From Okapia johnstoni (taxonomy: Eukaryota; Chordata; Mammalia; Artiodactyla; Giraffidae): a stretch of 64,000 nucleotides of DNA. A program made the translations under genes and the position numbers. Shown piece by piece: positions 1 through 12,373 of the stretch (its first letter is position 1; each line of letters starts with the position of its first letter). The stretch is from contig CM044305.1 of NCBI GenBank assembly GCA_024291935.2, positions 89,644,397-89,708,396 on the forward strand. The letters are read 5' to 3'. Under the pieces are notes generated by a model. That model did no database searches, was not told the DNA's origin, and saw only the letters and a list, made by a program, of their open reading frames with translations.

Positions 1-1390
1 ATGATATTATACACTATTTGTCTTTCTCTGTCTGACGTATCTCACATAGCACAATGCCCTCAAGGTCCATCCATGTTGTTGCAAATGGCAGGATTTCCTT
101 CTTTCTCATGGACCAGTAATAATTCCCTTGTGTATACATGCCTCGCCTTCTTTATCCATTCATCTGTAGACTGACAGTAAGGTTGTTTCTGTATCTTGAT
201 TATTGTGAATAATTCTGCAATTAACATGGGAGTGCAGTATCTCCTTGAAGTCTTGATTTCATTTCTTTTGGATATGTACCCAGAGGTGAGATTACTGGCT
301 CATATGGTAACTCTCTTTTTAATTTTTTGAGGAATCTTCACACTGTTTTCCATAGTGGCTGCACCAATTTACATTTCCACCAATAGTGCACCAGAGCTCC
401 CCTTTCTCCATATCCTTGCAAAAATGTATCTCTTGTCTCTTCTGTAATAGCCATTCTAACAGGTGTGAGGTAACATCTCATTGTGCTTGTGATTTGCATT
501 TCCCTGATGACTAGCGATACTGAGCATCTTTTCATGTACCTGTTTACCATTTCTGTATCTTCTTTGGAAATATGTCTACTCAGTTCCTCTGCTCATTTTT
601 TAATCAAATGTTTTGTGTGTTGTTTTTGCTATTGAGTTCCTTATAAACTTTGGATATTAACTCCTTATCAGATATACGATTTGCAAATATTTTCTTCCAT
701 TCCATAGGTTGCCTTTTCATTTTGTTAATTATATCTTTTGCTGTGCACTAGTTTACTTTGGCTTTTGTTGCTTGTGATTTCAGTGTCATATCCTCCCAAA
801 TCATTGTCAAGACCACTGTCAAGGGGGCTTTCCCCCTATGTTTTCTTGTAGAAGTTTTACAGTTTTAGGTCCTATGTTTAATTTTTTAAATCCATTTCAA
901 GTTAACATTTGTGAGTGGTTTGAGATAGGGTCCATTTTATTCTTCTGAATGTTACTATCCAGTTTTCCCAATACTGTTATTGAGAGACTATCCTTTCCCC
1001 ATTGAGTTTTCTTGACTCCCTTGTCAAATATTGGTTGTATAGGCAAGGGGTTGTTTCTGGGTTCTTGATTCTGTTCCATTGTTTTTTTGTCTCTATTTTT
1101 ATTCCAGTACCATACTATTTTGATTACTATAGTTTTGTAATAACATAGTTTGAATTCAAAAAGTGTGATGCCTCCCACTTTGTTCTTCCCAGGATTACTT
1201 GGGTTATTCAGGGTCTTATGTAGTTCCATACAAATTTAGTACTTTTTTCTCTGTTTCAATGGAAAATGCCATTGGAATTTGAATAGGAATTTGCAATGAA
1301 TCTATAGATGGCTTTCAGTAGTATGGACATTTTGACAATATTAATTCTTCTAATACATGAAGATATATTTCCTTTTGTGTCCTCTTCAGT
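1..1390 (-). mobile_element. L1 LINE, 3' part of ORF2 and 3' UTR, reversed
   Basis: Reads as the reverse complement of a mammalian L1 3' portion, for example the ATGGCAGGATTTCCTTC segment near 85 and the ORF2 end around 440-1,390. It is truncated by the window edge. Frames are broken, so this is a dead copy. Confidence 0.8.
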
Positions 1391-1399
1391 TTCTTCAAA

Positions 1400-1860
1400 T
1401 TGAATAATCACATGCAAAGTAATCCAGTGTTTTTGCAGATTATATTACAAGTTGTTACAAGACAGATGACTAAAACTCCCTGTGCTCTACAAAATATCCT
1501 TGTGTCGATTTTATTCATAGTAGTTTGTATCTGTCAATCCCTTACCCCTAATTTGCTCCTCTCCCCTTTGGTAAACATAAGCTTGTCCTCTATACCTCTG
1601 AGTCTGTTTCTGTTTTTTAGATTCCACATATAAGTGATATAACACAGTATTTGTCTTTGATTTATTTCACCAAGCATAATATTTTTAACATCTATTTTTA
1701 GCATTGCAGCAAATGGCAGAACTTCATTATTTTTTATGGCTCAGTAATATTCCATTGTATATATACTATATATATATACACAATATATATATACAATATC
1801 CCATTGTATATATTCTTTGTATATTCATCTGTTGATGGGCACATAGTAATCTCTAATGAT
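1400..1860 (-). mobile_element. L1 3' UTR fragment, reversed
   Basis: A second L1 3' end (CATATAAGTGATATAACACAG near 1,626; TCAGTAATATTCCATTGTATA near 1,741) next to the ORF2 end of the first copy. It contains a TA-rich simple repeat at 1,756-1,810. Confidence 0.7.
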
Positions 1861-1867
1861 CTTTATT

Positions 1868-2135
1868 TGTATGATATCAATTATAATGTCTCTTCTTCAT
1901 TTCTGCTTTTTTTTTTTGAGTCTTCTCTCTTTTTAAGTTAAGTCTAGCTATGGTTTCTCAGTTTTTGTTGTGTTTTAAAAAGCACAACTCTTAGTTTCAT
2001 TGATCTTTTCTATTTTTTTTTTGGTCTCTATTTCACTTATTTCTGCTCTGATCTTTATTTCCTTTCTTCTACTTAATTTGGGCTTAGTTAATCCTTACTT
2101 TTCTTGTTCTTTGAGATGTAAAGTTAAGTTGTTTC
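1868..2135 (-). mobile_element. L1 ORF2 internal fragment, reversed
   Basis: T-rich sequence matching reversed L1 ORF2 (TAGTTTCATTGATCTTTTCTAT, TTATTTCTGCTCTGATCTT). Decayed, with no open frame. Confidence 0.65.
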
Positions 2136-3630
2136 AGATTTAGTTTCCCCTCAGGTACCTTTTACTATTTTTGTGTACCCATCTTCCCACCATCTATGTA
2201 TTTTGCTTTTAAATGCCAGCACTTGCAAATGTTTTTAAGAAGACTGTACTTGGGAGACTGGAGCCATTTTTCCTATAAATGCAGAATAATCAGAAAATCC
2301 TGGGAAATTTAAATTTCTCCAGGGCAGCCCTTAGCCAATGGCTGATGCAGAAGTGTAAAAGTTCAGCTTTGATGTATAATTTACGTATCAGAGCTTCCCT
2401 GAAGAATAAAGCTAAGATTGAAACTTACCTGGAAATTGCACTCCCCCCCTTTTTTTTTCTCCTCATTTTGTATCCCACTTGCCCTACTTTTTCCAGTTCT
2501 TCCAGGAGCAATTACCTGATAAACCATATACACACGAAACTTCATTTGCTTGTCTGCTTGTGGGGTACCAGCCTAAGACATTCTGGTTGCTTACCTCACA
2601 GGTTGTTGTCAAGATAACTCAAGAAAGTGAAAATGGCTACTTTTTGCTAGGCTAAGGGCCCTCCCATGACATATTTCTGCTTTCCTTTTCAAGAATGAGG
2701 TATATGTAGGACTGAGTCTTTGCAGAATCACCTCTCTAGAAATAAGTCTCTCCCCACATTTCGGGTTGAAGAAATTACCACTATTTCTAGCCCATTCTTT
2801 CCTTCCAGGTGTGTTAATCCCAAGATACTGATAATTACAATTACTGTATATAGAACTCTTGCCATCTTCAGAAGGTTTGAGTGCATTATCACATTTTATC
2901 TTCAAAACAGCCTCCAGAAGTTGGAATTCTTATTATCATCCCCATATTACAGATAAGGAAATATGGATGCCTAGAAAAAATAAGTATCAGCAAATACCAG
3001 GGCTGGAATTTTAACTCAGGTCACATATTTGTGACTTCAGCGTCCAACTCTTGATCATTACACATATTGCCTCCCTCTTTTTACCTACCTCTCACTCAGG
3101 GAGCTCAGGAATCCTGGTTTTCCTCTCCATATGAGTATCAGAATCTCATCACTTAAAACATGCCTCCATTATATTTTAATATTCACCCCTGATCAAATCT
3201 CTGAATTTCTATAGTATACATCCTTAATCTTTGCTTTGGGGCTTCTATATAAAACAGTCTATCTTTACGTGATCGTTTTGAGGCTCCTGGGAAAGTGAGC
3301 TTTTCTTGAGTGTTCATTATGAGTTAGGCACTTTGTTAATCAGTTAGCTAACCAGCTCATTTAATTTCCACATAAACCTATGATACATGTAATATTTTTA
3401 TCAGACAATGAATGAGGATCACTTAGTAGGCTAAAAAACAACAAACAGGATCAAAGAGGTCTTACCTAAAGATCACCCAAGCAATAACTGGCAGATCTGA
3501 AATTTGGGGCCTGTTGACTACAAAGTTTAAATTTCTTTTTTTCCATCAGGCTGCCTGTTAACTTTATCTGTCCAAATCTCAAATTTGACTTCTTGGCTAC
3601 AGAGCCAACTGTATTGCCTCTGTTCTTACT
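2136..3630. other. Intergenic; a MIR-like relic at about 3,290-3,540
   Basis: Mostly unrecognised AT-rich sequence. The part near 3,290-3,540 has the MIR/L2-like theme GAGTTAGGCACTTTG...AGATCACCCAAGCAATAACTGGCAGA. No gene is seen. Confidence 0.5.
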
Positions 3631-3631
3631 G

Positions 3632-3830
3632 TGTGTTAGTCAGTTGAGTCCGACTCTTTGCGACCCCTTGGACTGTAGGCGGCCAGGCTCCTCTGTCCAT
3701 GGAATTCTCCAGGCAAGAATACTGGAGTGGGTAGCCTTTCCCTTCTTCAGGGGATCTTCCCAGCCCAGGGATTGAACACAGGTCTCCTGCATTGCAGGCA
3801 GATTCTTTACCTTTTTAGGCAGCAGGGAAG
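3632..3830 (-). mobile_element. Bov-tA SINE, reversed
   Basis: Reversed copy of the ruminant SINE with a BovB-derived tail (GAGTCCGACTCTTTGCGACC) and tRNA-like head (TTGCAGGCAGATTCTTTACC). The head end is slightly diverged. Confidence 0.9.
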
Positions 3831-3835
3831 TAGTA

Positions 3836-6031
3836 CTATTGAAGAGGGTGTTTGATGTATATTCATGTTTAACCAGGTGCTCAGTCTGATTTTTGCAAGC
3901 TCTGTCATAAGCCCAGAGGTTTTTGAGGTGAGAAAGAAGTGATGAGGCCAAAGTCACTCCATCTGATGTCTTTTTCTCCCTGCATAGCCAGTCTCCCATT
4001 ACATACTTAACCAGTCTAAGAGAATAGCAGGAGGGATAACAAGACAGGTGGGTGAAAAGGGAGGACATAAGTCTTCTCCTGGGTGGGAGTTTTTATTCTT
4101 ACACCAACAAAATATTGCTCAGTTGCCTGCAGGGTTTTAGTTAAGTAAAAGGCACAAAGATTTTGTTTGTTGCTTATTATGTGCCATCCTTCTTCATATA
4201 CTATTTCTCCATCATTCATTCAAAAATATCTGTTGAGCCCTGTTAATGATAAAGCATCATTTATTGAAGACACTGGAAATGCAGCAGTAAACATAACAGG
4301 CAAAACTGCTGCTGTTCTAGAGCTTACTTTTGAGTGGAAACCAAAGAGAAGCCTGCCTTTCTTCCCCCAGCTCCAGCTGCAGCTCCACTCCACTCATATT
4401 TGCTTTTATTTATTCAATATATCAGGGTTCCAAGTGAGAATACACTTGAAAAAAGAACCCTGCTGCCTAGAAGAAAATGAACTTAGAGAAAGACCATGCT
4501 AAATAAATCAGATAATTAGATCTAAAGTAGAACTATAATTTAAACACAGTCCTTTGGACTTTTTGTAAAACCATTTTGTTAGAAACTAAACAGATGCTTT
4601 TTTCAGACAACATCATTCCAAGTATGAATCAGTTCTGAGTAAAGTCTTCTGGCTTAGACAGCAAGAAAGAGATTTGAGCATTTTTATTGTGAAAGCTGCA
4701 ATAAAACCCCCAATAAATTAAAATATTGTATTTTAAAATAATCAAGAGCCGGTAAATGACATCAATATTGCTGTCTCATTTCATTTTCTTTTTCATTGCA
4801 TAAAGCAGCTGCAATGATTATGCTGTTTCTTACATAAGGAGAGTAAAGCTCAGAGAGATTGAGTTCCTTGCTGCTGGAGAACAGAAGTGGCAGGGCTTGC
4901 ATGGAGACTTTTCTGTGTTTCATCCACACGATCTGCATGTGGGAGAGCTGGGATTTGAATCTAATTCCCTTTAACTCCATAGCCCAGACATTTTTCTACT
5001 TGAGCAGATACTATCTTTTAGGACCCTATATGTTTGTGTTTCTGCTCCCTACACTCACACTAATGAAAGACAGTGTTCAAGAGACTTCACTAATGCTTTT
5101 TGGCTAGGAAACAGGAAGAGCAGTGTGGATCCCACAGCACGTGTCTAGGCTGAGCTTCCCAGGGCGTCATCTGACCCAAGGTCCTTGGGTTTGACCATGC
5201 CAGGGCGGGCCTGCATTTGAAGGAAAGCAGTCTTGCTTCCTGTCAGATTCCAGGGATTGAATTTCAATCAGCTACAACGGAAAGAACAGCCATTTATTAG
5301 GTCCTTTCCACTTCTGGGAAATTTCCTGTGATCTCTGCAAAGGCAATCCAGGTTCGAGGAGCTATGATGAAACTCTTTAAGAGCAGGGCCATGGGGGGCC
5401 CATTGTGCTGCTGAGAAAAGCCAATCCAGCTGTAGAGAGAGCGCTGACTGTGCGCCAAGATTTCAGCTTAGAAGCACGAAGCCTAGAGTAGTCTTCCTTA
5501 CTTGCCCCTCAAATCTGGCTTCCTCAAATACCAGCCTCAGAGCCAGTGTACAGCTGGAATATCCAGCATGTCCTGGATGCCCTCAATTGGCAAAACACAG
5601 CCCGGTCTTTGAGAACAGATACGTGAAATCCACCAGATGGTGATGTTTCCAAACAAGGTGATGTGGACCATGACTCGGAGCTGCCTGGGAGGTCTGGAGT
5701 GTTCGCTGATGCCAAACCAAAAGAAAGCTGCAAGTGTTGCTCAAAAGTCAAAGGGCATCTCTAGAAACCATGAAGATGATGGGTCTCTGCAGAGACAACT
5801 TGGGGCAGGCTGCTTGGGGCCAGAAATTATCCATTCTCTACACAAGGAGCCCTTTAGCTCTCTGCGTACTAAACCTACCCTCCCTGAGGCCCTGGGCCCG
5901 GTACATGATGTCTTGGGGAAAAGGATACATGACTAAACATTAGGGCTGACGTCAGACATTTCAGCCAGAAAGCAAGTTCCAGTGTCTGTCCTAAGAGCAG
6001 CCCAGATGAGGCCCCATGTCCCACATGATCT
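3836..6031. other. Intergenic sequence with no recognisable gene
   Basis: Apparently unique sequence; short frames overlap on both strands without conserved domains. A perfect cAMP-response-element palindrome TGACGTCA lies at 5,947-5,954 and is isolated. A MIR-like stretch may be present near 4,750-4,985. Confidence 0.5.
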
Positions 6032-6290
6032 ATATCAGTGGTTGGCAAACTTTCAGAAAGGGCAGGCCACAGCTTTATTTAGCCCCTCTAATTTAAGGTT
6101 GTGCATGCCAGAAATACATTTGAGCATTTGAGGTCTCTTGACTCAACTCTTCACATATGTACAGCAAATATGATTTCTTAAGTGTTCAAAGGCCTTCTTT
6201 TAAAATTTTCAGCTGCAAAGGCAACTTGGCCACTTTTGTGATTCCCTGATTTGACTTTTCTTGCAGAATATCTTCATGGATGCTTTAATC
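6032..6290. mobile_element. Old hAT-type DNA transposon relic
   Basis: Begins CAGTGGTTGGCAAACTTTC and continues AAAGGGCAGGCCACAGC, the pattern of a non-autonomous hAT element known in all mammals. The other end is decayed. Confidence 0.5.
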
Positions 6291-7450
6291 TACTTTGACA
6301 AAATGTAGCCCCCAGCAGTCACTTTCCCCCTGGGCTGTGCCCCTCTGCCTTGCAATTTCCCAGGGGATTAGAGGATTTGTTTCCATAGGGCAAGCCACTG
6401 GAATTCTCTTTTCCCTGGTCCTCAAGGCCTCTTAATTGTGAAGCACATGCAGTTCTTCTCTAAAGGCAGCCTCAATTACTGCTAGGATTGTGGGCCAGCA
6501 GGCTGAGCACCCTGGACCTCAGAGGCTAGCAAAGCATCCTGGCTTCTCTCAGCCTCCTCCTCTTTCTCTTAGCCCCCTTCTCCAGGCTAATTTACTCATT
6601 CTCCACACTGCAGTGGAGATGTCTCGCCTGATAACCTGGACTAGAAGAGATTTCTCTCTTAAGCATGCTCATCAGCCTTGTTGTAGCACTAATTGTAACT
6701 CTAAGTTAAAAATTATTTTAATATCATTTAACCTCTACCTTATGTACTAGACTGTAAGATCCATGAAGGCAGGGAAGTATCATTTTTACTCACCATTATA
6801 TCCCTAGTAGGTAATAAAGCCAAGCATTACAATGTTCAGTGATAGTAAACACTTAAATGTGACAGACATTGTTCAATGTGATTATGTGTATGTTCTGTGT
6901 ATATTAATTCATTTAAACCTCACAACAATCTTATATGGTGTGCACTATTATTATCACTGAGAGGTGAGGAAATGAAAGCGTGGAGAGGTTAAGCATCGTG
7001 CCTAAGGTCACATAGCAAGGAACTGATAGAGTTAAGATTTAAACTCAAGTGATAGGGCTTCAAAGTCAATGTTCTTAACCGTCATACTCTTGTGCCTCTC
7101 CCTGAGACTAAGACATGAATGGAACTGAGTGAAATAATCCATCTCCAACATATTCTCCAGTTACGATCAAAAGTAGTACTCTTCTTGGACCTGAGAAAAA
7201 ATCTTCTGGGTTTGAAACTGGAAGCCAGATGGAAGCAAGCACACAAGTATTGGCAATCTTTGTTTAGAGAGGTCCATCCAAGTAGAATTGTTCTTTGCGT
7301 GGCTAGCGAGAGACTAGCTTAGACTCAACTTACTTCATATCGCACATTGAAAAATACATTCTTAAAAATCAAACAGGGATTTAGGAAGATCTTATCTTTA
7401 AGAGAAGGCAGAGAAGGCTGAATAATACTGTATTATTGGGATTAGGTTTA
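6291..7450. other. Intergenic with L2-like and MIR relics
   Basis: L2-like wording at 6,745-6,830 (TGTAAGATCCATGAAGGCAGG) and a MIR at about 6,855-7,095 (AACCTCACAACAATC...GGTCACATAGCAAGGAACTG). The rest is unrecognised. Confidence 0.55.
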
Positions 7451-7462
7451 GTCATAAGCAAT

Positions 7463-8165
7463 CAGTTCAGTTCAGTAGCTCAGTCGTGTCCGACTCTTTG
7501 CAACCCCATGAATTGCAGCATGCCAGGCTTCTCTGTCCATCACCAACTCCTGGAATCTACCCAAACCCATGTCCATCGAGTCGGTGATGCCATCCAACCA
7601 TCTCATCCTCTGTCGTCCCCTTCTCTTCCTGCCCCCAATCCTACCCAGCATTAGGGTCTTTTCCAATGAGTCAACTCTTTGCACGAGGTGGCCAAAGTAT
7701 TGGAGTTTCAGCTTCAACATCAGTCCTTCCAATGAACACTCAGGACTGATCTCCTTTAGGATGGACTGGTTGGATCTCCTTGCAGTCCAAGGGACTCTCA
7801 AGAGTCTTCTCCAACACCACAGTTCAAAAGCATCAATTCTGCGGCACTCAGCTTTCTTCACCGTCCAACTCTCACATCCATACATGACTACTGGAAAAAC
7901 CATAGCCTTGACTAGACAGACTTTTGTTGGCAAAGTAATGTCTCTGCTTTTAAATATGCTATCTAGGTTGGCCATAACCTTCCTTCCAAGGAGTCAGCAT
8001 CTTTTAATTTCATGGCTGCAATCACCATCAGCAGTGATTTTGGAGCCCCCCAAAATAAAGTCTGACACTGTTTCCACTGTTTCCCCATCTATTTCCCATG
8101 AAGTGATGGGACCAGATGCCATGATCTTAGTTTTCTGAACGTTGAGCTTTAAGCCAACTTAAAGC
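7463..8165 (-). mobile_element. BovB (RTE) LINE, 5'-truncated 3' end, reversed
   Basis: The reversed copy encodes the end of the BovB reverse-transcriptase polyprotein ([29 protein letters not shown]). It is flanked by an 11-bp target-site duplication TCATAAGCAAT at 7,452-7,462 and 8,166-8,176, which fixes both ends and shows that it arrived by retrotransposition. Its 168-codon frame is transposon remnant, not a gene. Confidence 0.95.
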
Positions 8166-8259
8166 TCATAAGCAATAGTAAATCCCCAAATAATATATGT
8201 TTATTTTTCATGTTCAATAAGTCCAGAAGCCATCAGTTCAGGATGGGGCATGGTGTTTA

Positions 8260-8889
8260 AAGGAGCTAAGGACATGTATGGTTAAGAGATCAAGGAAAAG
8301 CACAGTGGAGGAGTGAGTGATTTAAATGGGTTTTGAAGCATGGGAAGAATTTTGTTGGGATAGATGAATTCTAAGAGGGTGTTTTAGATAGAAGGAAGAG
8401 TAGAAGCAAAGGCATGGAGATTGAAATGAGCAGAATGTATTGTCTTGTTTGTAGCTAAAGGTTCAAGTTGAGTAATAGGTGAGGCTGTAATGGAAGGTTG
8501 GCATCATTTGGGGAAGGGAATGTTGGAGCAAAAAGTTTGTATTTGATTTCAAGAGGGAGTAACTAAAGGTGTTTGTGTAGAGTGGTGATGTGCATGAGTG
8601 TTAGACAACTTTTGAGCAGGAGAGGGAAGAGATCTGAAGACTATAGCAGTAAAATGTACAGTTTGGAAAAGCGGCAACAGAGACACAATGAGGCTATTGT
8701 AATAGTCAAAGCAAATGGTAACATGGTTCTGAATCAAACAGGCATAGTAGGCATGCAGAAGAGACAAATACAAGGCACACTGGAGAGAGGGAATCTACTG
8801 AAATTTACTACTGATTGTGGAGTGGAGGATCGCCAATGATTTGACTCCTGATTTCAAATCTAAATGGCTGGGAGAAAATAAAAGCATTT
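8260..8889. repeat. Old mammalian interspersed repeat, left piece
   Basis: A+G-rich sequence of a type scattered across the window (themes like GCAAAGGCATGGAGAT and GAGGCTATTGTAATAGTC). The matching remainder resumes at 11,375-12,000, so an L1 inserted into it. I do not recall the family name with confidence. Confidence 0.55.
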
Positions 8890-9211
8890 GTCAATTAAAG
8901 AATACAGGAAAAGATGTTAAGACAATAGAAAACGGCAGGAGACCTAAACAGACATTTCTCCAAAGAAGACATACAGATGGCCAACAGACACATGAAGAGA
9001 TGCTCCACAAAGCTAATTATGAGAGAAACGGAAATCAAAACTACAAATCAAAACTCACACCAGTCAGAATGGCCTTCATCAAAATGTCTACAAATAATAA
9101 ATTCTGGAAAAGATGCAGAGGAAAGGAAACCTTACTACACTTGTTGGTGGGAATGTAAATTGGTGCACAACTATGGAAATAGTATGGAGGCTCCTTAAAA
9201 AACCAAAAACA

Positions 9212-9345
9212 GGACTTCCCTGGCAGCCTCGTACTTAGGACTCTGCATTTCCACTGCAAGGGGCCCGTGTTCGAGCCCAGGTTGGGGAACTGAGATCCCG
9301 TAAGCCCACAAGCCATGTGGCACAGCCGAAAAAAAAAAAAACCTA
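9212..9345 (+). mobile_element. CHR-2-type tRNA-derived SINE
   Basis: Cetartiodactyl SINE head (GGACTTCCCTGGCAGCCTC) with a tRNA B-box-like GTTCGAGCCC, ending in an A tail. It is inserted in the L1. Confidence 0.85.
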
Positions 9346-9531
9346 AAGATAGAGCTACCATATAATCCAGCAATCCCACTCCTGGGCATGTATTTGGAAA
9401 AGGTGAAAACTCTAATTCAAAAAGATCCGTGCATCCCGATATTCATGGCACCACTATTCACAGTTACCAAGACATAGAAGCAACCTAAGTGTCCACCAGC
9501 AGATGAAGGTATAAAGAAAATACATGTGGAG

Positions 9532-9532
<1 letters not shown>

Positions 9533-9563
<31 letters not shown>

Positions 9564-9580
9564 GTATATGTATATACATG
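9533..9580. repeat. CA/TA microsatellite
   Basis: About 11 CA units followed by TATATG/TATATA, directly next to the Bov-tA insertion. Confidence 0.9.
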
Positions 9581-9798
9581 GTGGTGCTGATTCAGTCACT
9601 AAGTTGTGTCCAACTCTTGTGACCCCATGAACTATAGCCCACCAGGCTCCTCTGTCCATGGGATTTCCCAGGCAAGAATGCTCGAGTGGATTGCCATTTC
9701 CTTCTCCAGCGATCTTCCCCACTCAGGGATTGAACTCGCGTCTCTTGTGTCTCCTGCATTGCAGGCGGACTCTTTACCACTGAGCCACCATGGAAGCC
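9581..9798 (-). mobile_element. Bov-tA SINE, reversed
   Basis: Reversed head reads TTTACCACTGAGCCACCATGG. L1 sequence resumes immediately after it at 9,799. Confidence 0.9.
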
Positions 9799-10018
9799 TG
9801 TGTATATACATACAATGGAATACTACGCAGCCCTAAAAAGAATGAAATATTGTCATTTTCAGCAACATGATGGATCTAGAGATTATCATACCAGGTGAAG
9901 TAAGGCAGGCAGAGAAAGACAAATATTATATGATATCACTTATATGTTGAATCTAAAAAGTAATGCATATCAACTTACTTATAAAATAGAAATAGACTAA
10001 CATAGAAAATGAAAAAGC

Positions 10019-11130
10019 AAGAGAGTTCCAGAAAAACATCTATTTCTGCTTTAATGACTATGCCAAAGCCTTTGACTGTGTGGATCACAATAAACTGTGG
10101 AAAATTCTGAAAGAGATGGGAATACCAGACCACCTGACCTGCCTCTTGAGAAACCTGTATGCAGGTCAGGAAGCAACAGTTAGAACTGAACATGGAACAA
10201 CAGACTGGTTCCAAATAGGAAAAGGAGTACGTCAAGGCTGTATATTGTCACCCTGCTTATTTAGCTTATATGCAGAGTACATCATGAGAAACGCTGGGCT
10301 GGATGAAGCACAAGCTGGAATCAAGATTGCCGGGAGAAATATCAATAACCTCAGATATGCAGATGACACCACCCTTATGGCAGAAAGTGAAGAACTAAAG
10401 AGCCTCTTGGTGAGAGTGAAGGAGGAGAGTGCAAAAGTTGGCTTAAAGCTCAACATTCAGAAAACTAAGATCATGGCATCCAGTCCCATCACTTCATGGC
10501 AGATAGATGGGGAAACAGTGGAAACAGTGGCTGACTTTATTTTTCTGGGCTCCAAAATCACTGCAGATGGTGACTGCAGCCATGAAATTAAAAGACACTT
10601 ACTCCTTGGAAGGAAAGTTATGTCCAACCTAGAGAGCATATTAAAAAGTAGAGACATTACTTTGCCAACAAACGTCTGTCTAGTCAAGGCTATGGTTTTT
10701 CCAGTGGTCATGTATGGATGTGAGAGTTGGACTATAAAGAAAGCTGAGCGCCGAAGAATTGATGCTTTTAAACTGTGGTGTTGGAGAAGACTCTTGAGAG
10801 TCTCCTGGACTTCAAGGAGATCCAACCAGTCCATCCTAAAGGAGATCAGTCCTGGCTGTTCATTGGAAGGACTGATGTTGAAGCTGAAACTCCAATACTT
10901 TGGTCACCTGATGCAAAGAGCTGACTCATTGGAAAAGACCTTGATGCTGGGAAAGATTGAGGGCAGGAGAAGGGGACAACAGAGGATGAGATGGCTGGAT
11001 GGCATCATCGACTCGATGGACATGGGTTTGGGTGGACTCTGGGAGTTGGTGATGGACAGGGAGGCCTGGCGTGCTGCGGTTCATGAGGTTGCAAACGGTC
11101 GGACACGACTGAGCGACTGAACTGAACTAA
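10019..11130 (+). mobile_element. BovB (RTE) LINE, 1.1-kb 5'-truncated copy with open RT frame
   Basis: Open from about 10,023 to the stop at 11,118-11,120. Reverse-transcriptase motifs are visible: [21 protein letters not shown] and the catalytic YADD (10,356-10,367), followed by the BovB C-terminal region ending [10 protein letters not shown]. The annotated-looking start at 10,080 is a GTG inside the frame (the residue is Val), so there is no true start: the N-terminal endonuclease domain is missing. It is flanked by a probable target duplication AACATAGAAAA (about 10,000-10,010 and 11,129-11,140). Its long undamaged frame suggests a fairly recent insertion, but it cannot be autonomous. Confidence 0.95.
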
Positions 11131-11374
11131 ACATAGAAAACAAACTTGTGGTTACCAAAGGAGAGAGGAGAGACAGGAGGGATAAATTAGGAGCTTGAGA
11201 TTAACAGATACATATGACTACATATAAAATAGATAAACAATAAGGATTTAGTGTATAGCACAGGGAGCTATGTTCAATATCTTGTAATAACCTAAAATGG
11301 AAAAGAATCTGAAGCTATGTACCTGAAACTAACACAATATAGTAAATCAACTATAGTTACATTGTTTTTAAAAA

Positions 11375-12000
11375 GGAGAGAGGTTGAAGTGGAGCATAGA
11401 GGGAAGATGATGCATTCAGTTTGATGTATGCTGAGTTTGAAGCTCCTTTAGGATATCTAGATGGAGATCTGTATTAGAAAGGAAGATATGTCAGAGGACT
11501 GGACTACAGATACAGCTTTGAGAGTCTACATCAGAGAAACAAGAACACAAGCCCTTGGAGGGATACAATTTCAGAATCTGAAAGTATAAAGAGAGAAGAA
11601 AATTGTCAGTATCATGAGGTTTTTGAAATAAGAGCTTCAGGGAGGAGAAGGAAGATCAATAATGTCAGCTGTTGTAGAAAACTGAAAGAGAATGAAGGCC
11701 AGGAACGGGACATCAGAGACAGCCAGTTGAAACTGCACTGAGCAATCTTGGGTGGTGAAGAGTTGTGGGAAGTGTTGGGAACATGCGAGTGTGAAGGCAA
11801 AGTAAAGCAAGGAAGAAGGGAAAAGACCCAGATTGCAGGGTACCAAGAGTGAGTGAATGAGAAGTAAGCCTGGGTCCAGGTTGTAGACCATGCAGTGCAG
11901 TAAGGCTTTGACGTGTGAGTGAGAGTAGGGAACAGAATATGCTCTCTTTTAAGAAAGGCATGGGATTTCAGAACTGGAAGTGCCTTTAGAAACTTCATCT
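11375..12000. repeat. Old mammalian interspersed repeat, right piece
   Basis: Continues the element of 8,260-8,889 (AGTTTGATGTATGCTGAGTTTGAAG, then CTAGATGGAGATCTG). No gene is seen. Confidence 0.55.
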
Positions 12001-12373
12001 AATCCTTATGTATTTTGGAGTTGTTGTTATTTATCATCTCTATAAGAATACTATCATCTCGAGAAAGGAAGGATTCTCCCCCAGAACCTTCAGCAGGAGC
12101 ATGACCCCCTGGCTACTCACCAAATCTTAACAAGGTGCTTGTTGAATAATAGTTCTTCTCCCTCTCTGATGAAACATTTAAAAAGAAAAAGAAAAAAGAG
12201 AACTATCTTGACTAAAAACTGGATTTGATTTGTGAAAAACCACCCAAAATAAAGATATCAATTTTGGTTTCCAGTTCAGACTTTAGGAATTATGAACCAA
12301 GCTAGCTTAAATATCTCTAAGAGCAAACATCATCCAGAATCCATGGAGTGACACAGATTTTCACCACTCTTTG

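Larger units (their letters stand above)
8890..11374 (+). mobile_element. L1 LINE 3' end split by three later insertions
   Basis: L1 ORF2 end and 3' UTR (AAACAGACATTTCTCCAAAG near 8,947; CAATGGAATACTACGCAGCC near 9,812; ATAGCACAGGGAGCTATGTTC near 11,256). It is interrupted in order by a CHR-2 SINE, a CA repeat plus Bov-tA SINE, and a BovB fragment. It itself lies inside an older repeat. Confidence 0.85.

Noticed and set aside
7472..8138. Frames of 167 and 189 codons on opposite strands
   Set aside because: Sense and antisense of a BovB 3' fragment.
10080..11120. 346-codon frame as a cellular gene
   Set aside because: It is the C-terminal part of the BovB reverse transcriptase, starts at an internal GTG, and is flanked by a target duplication.
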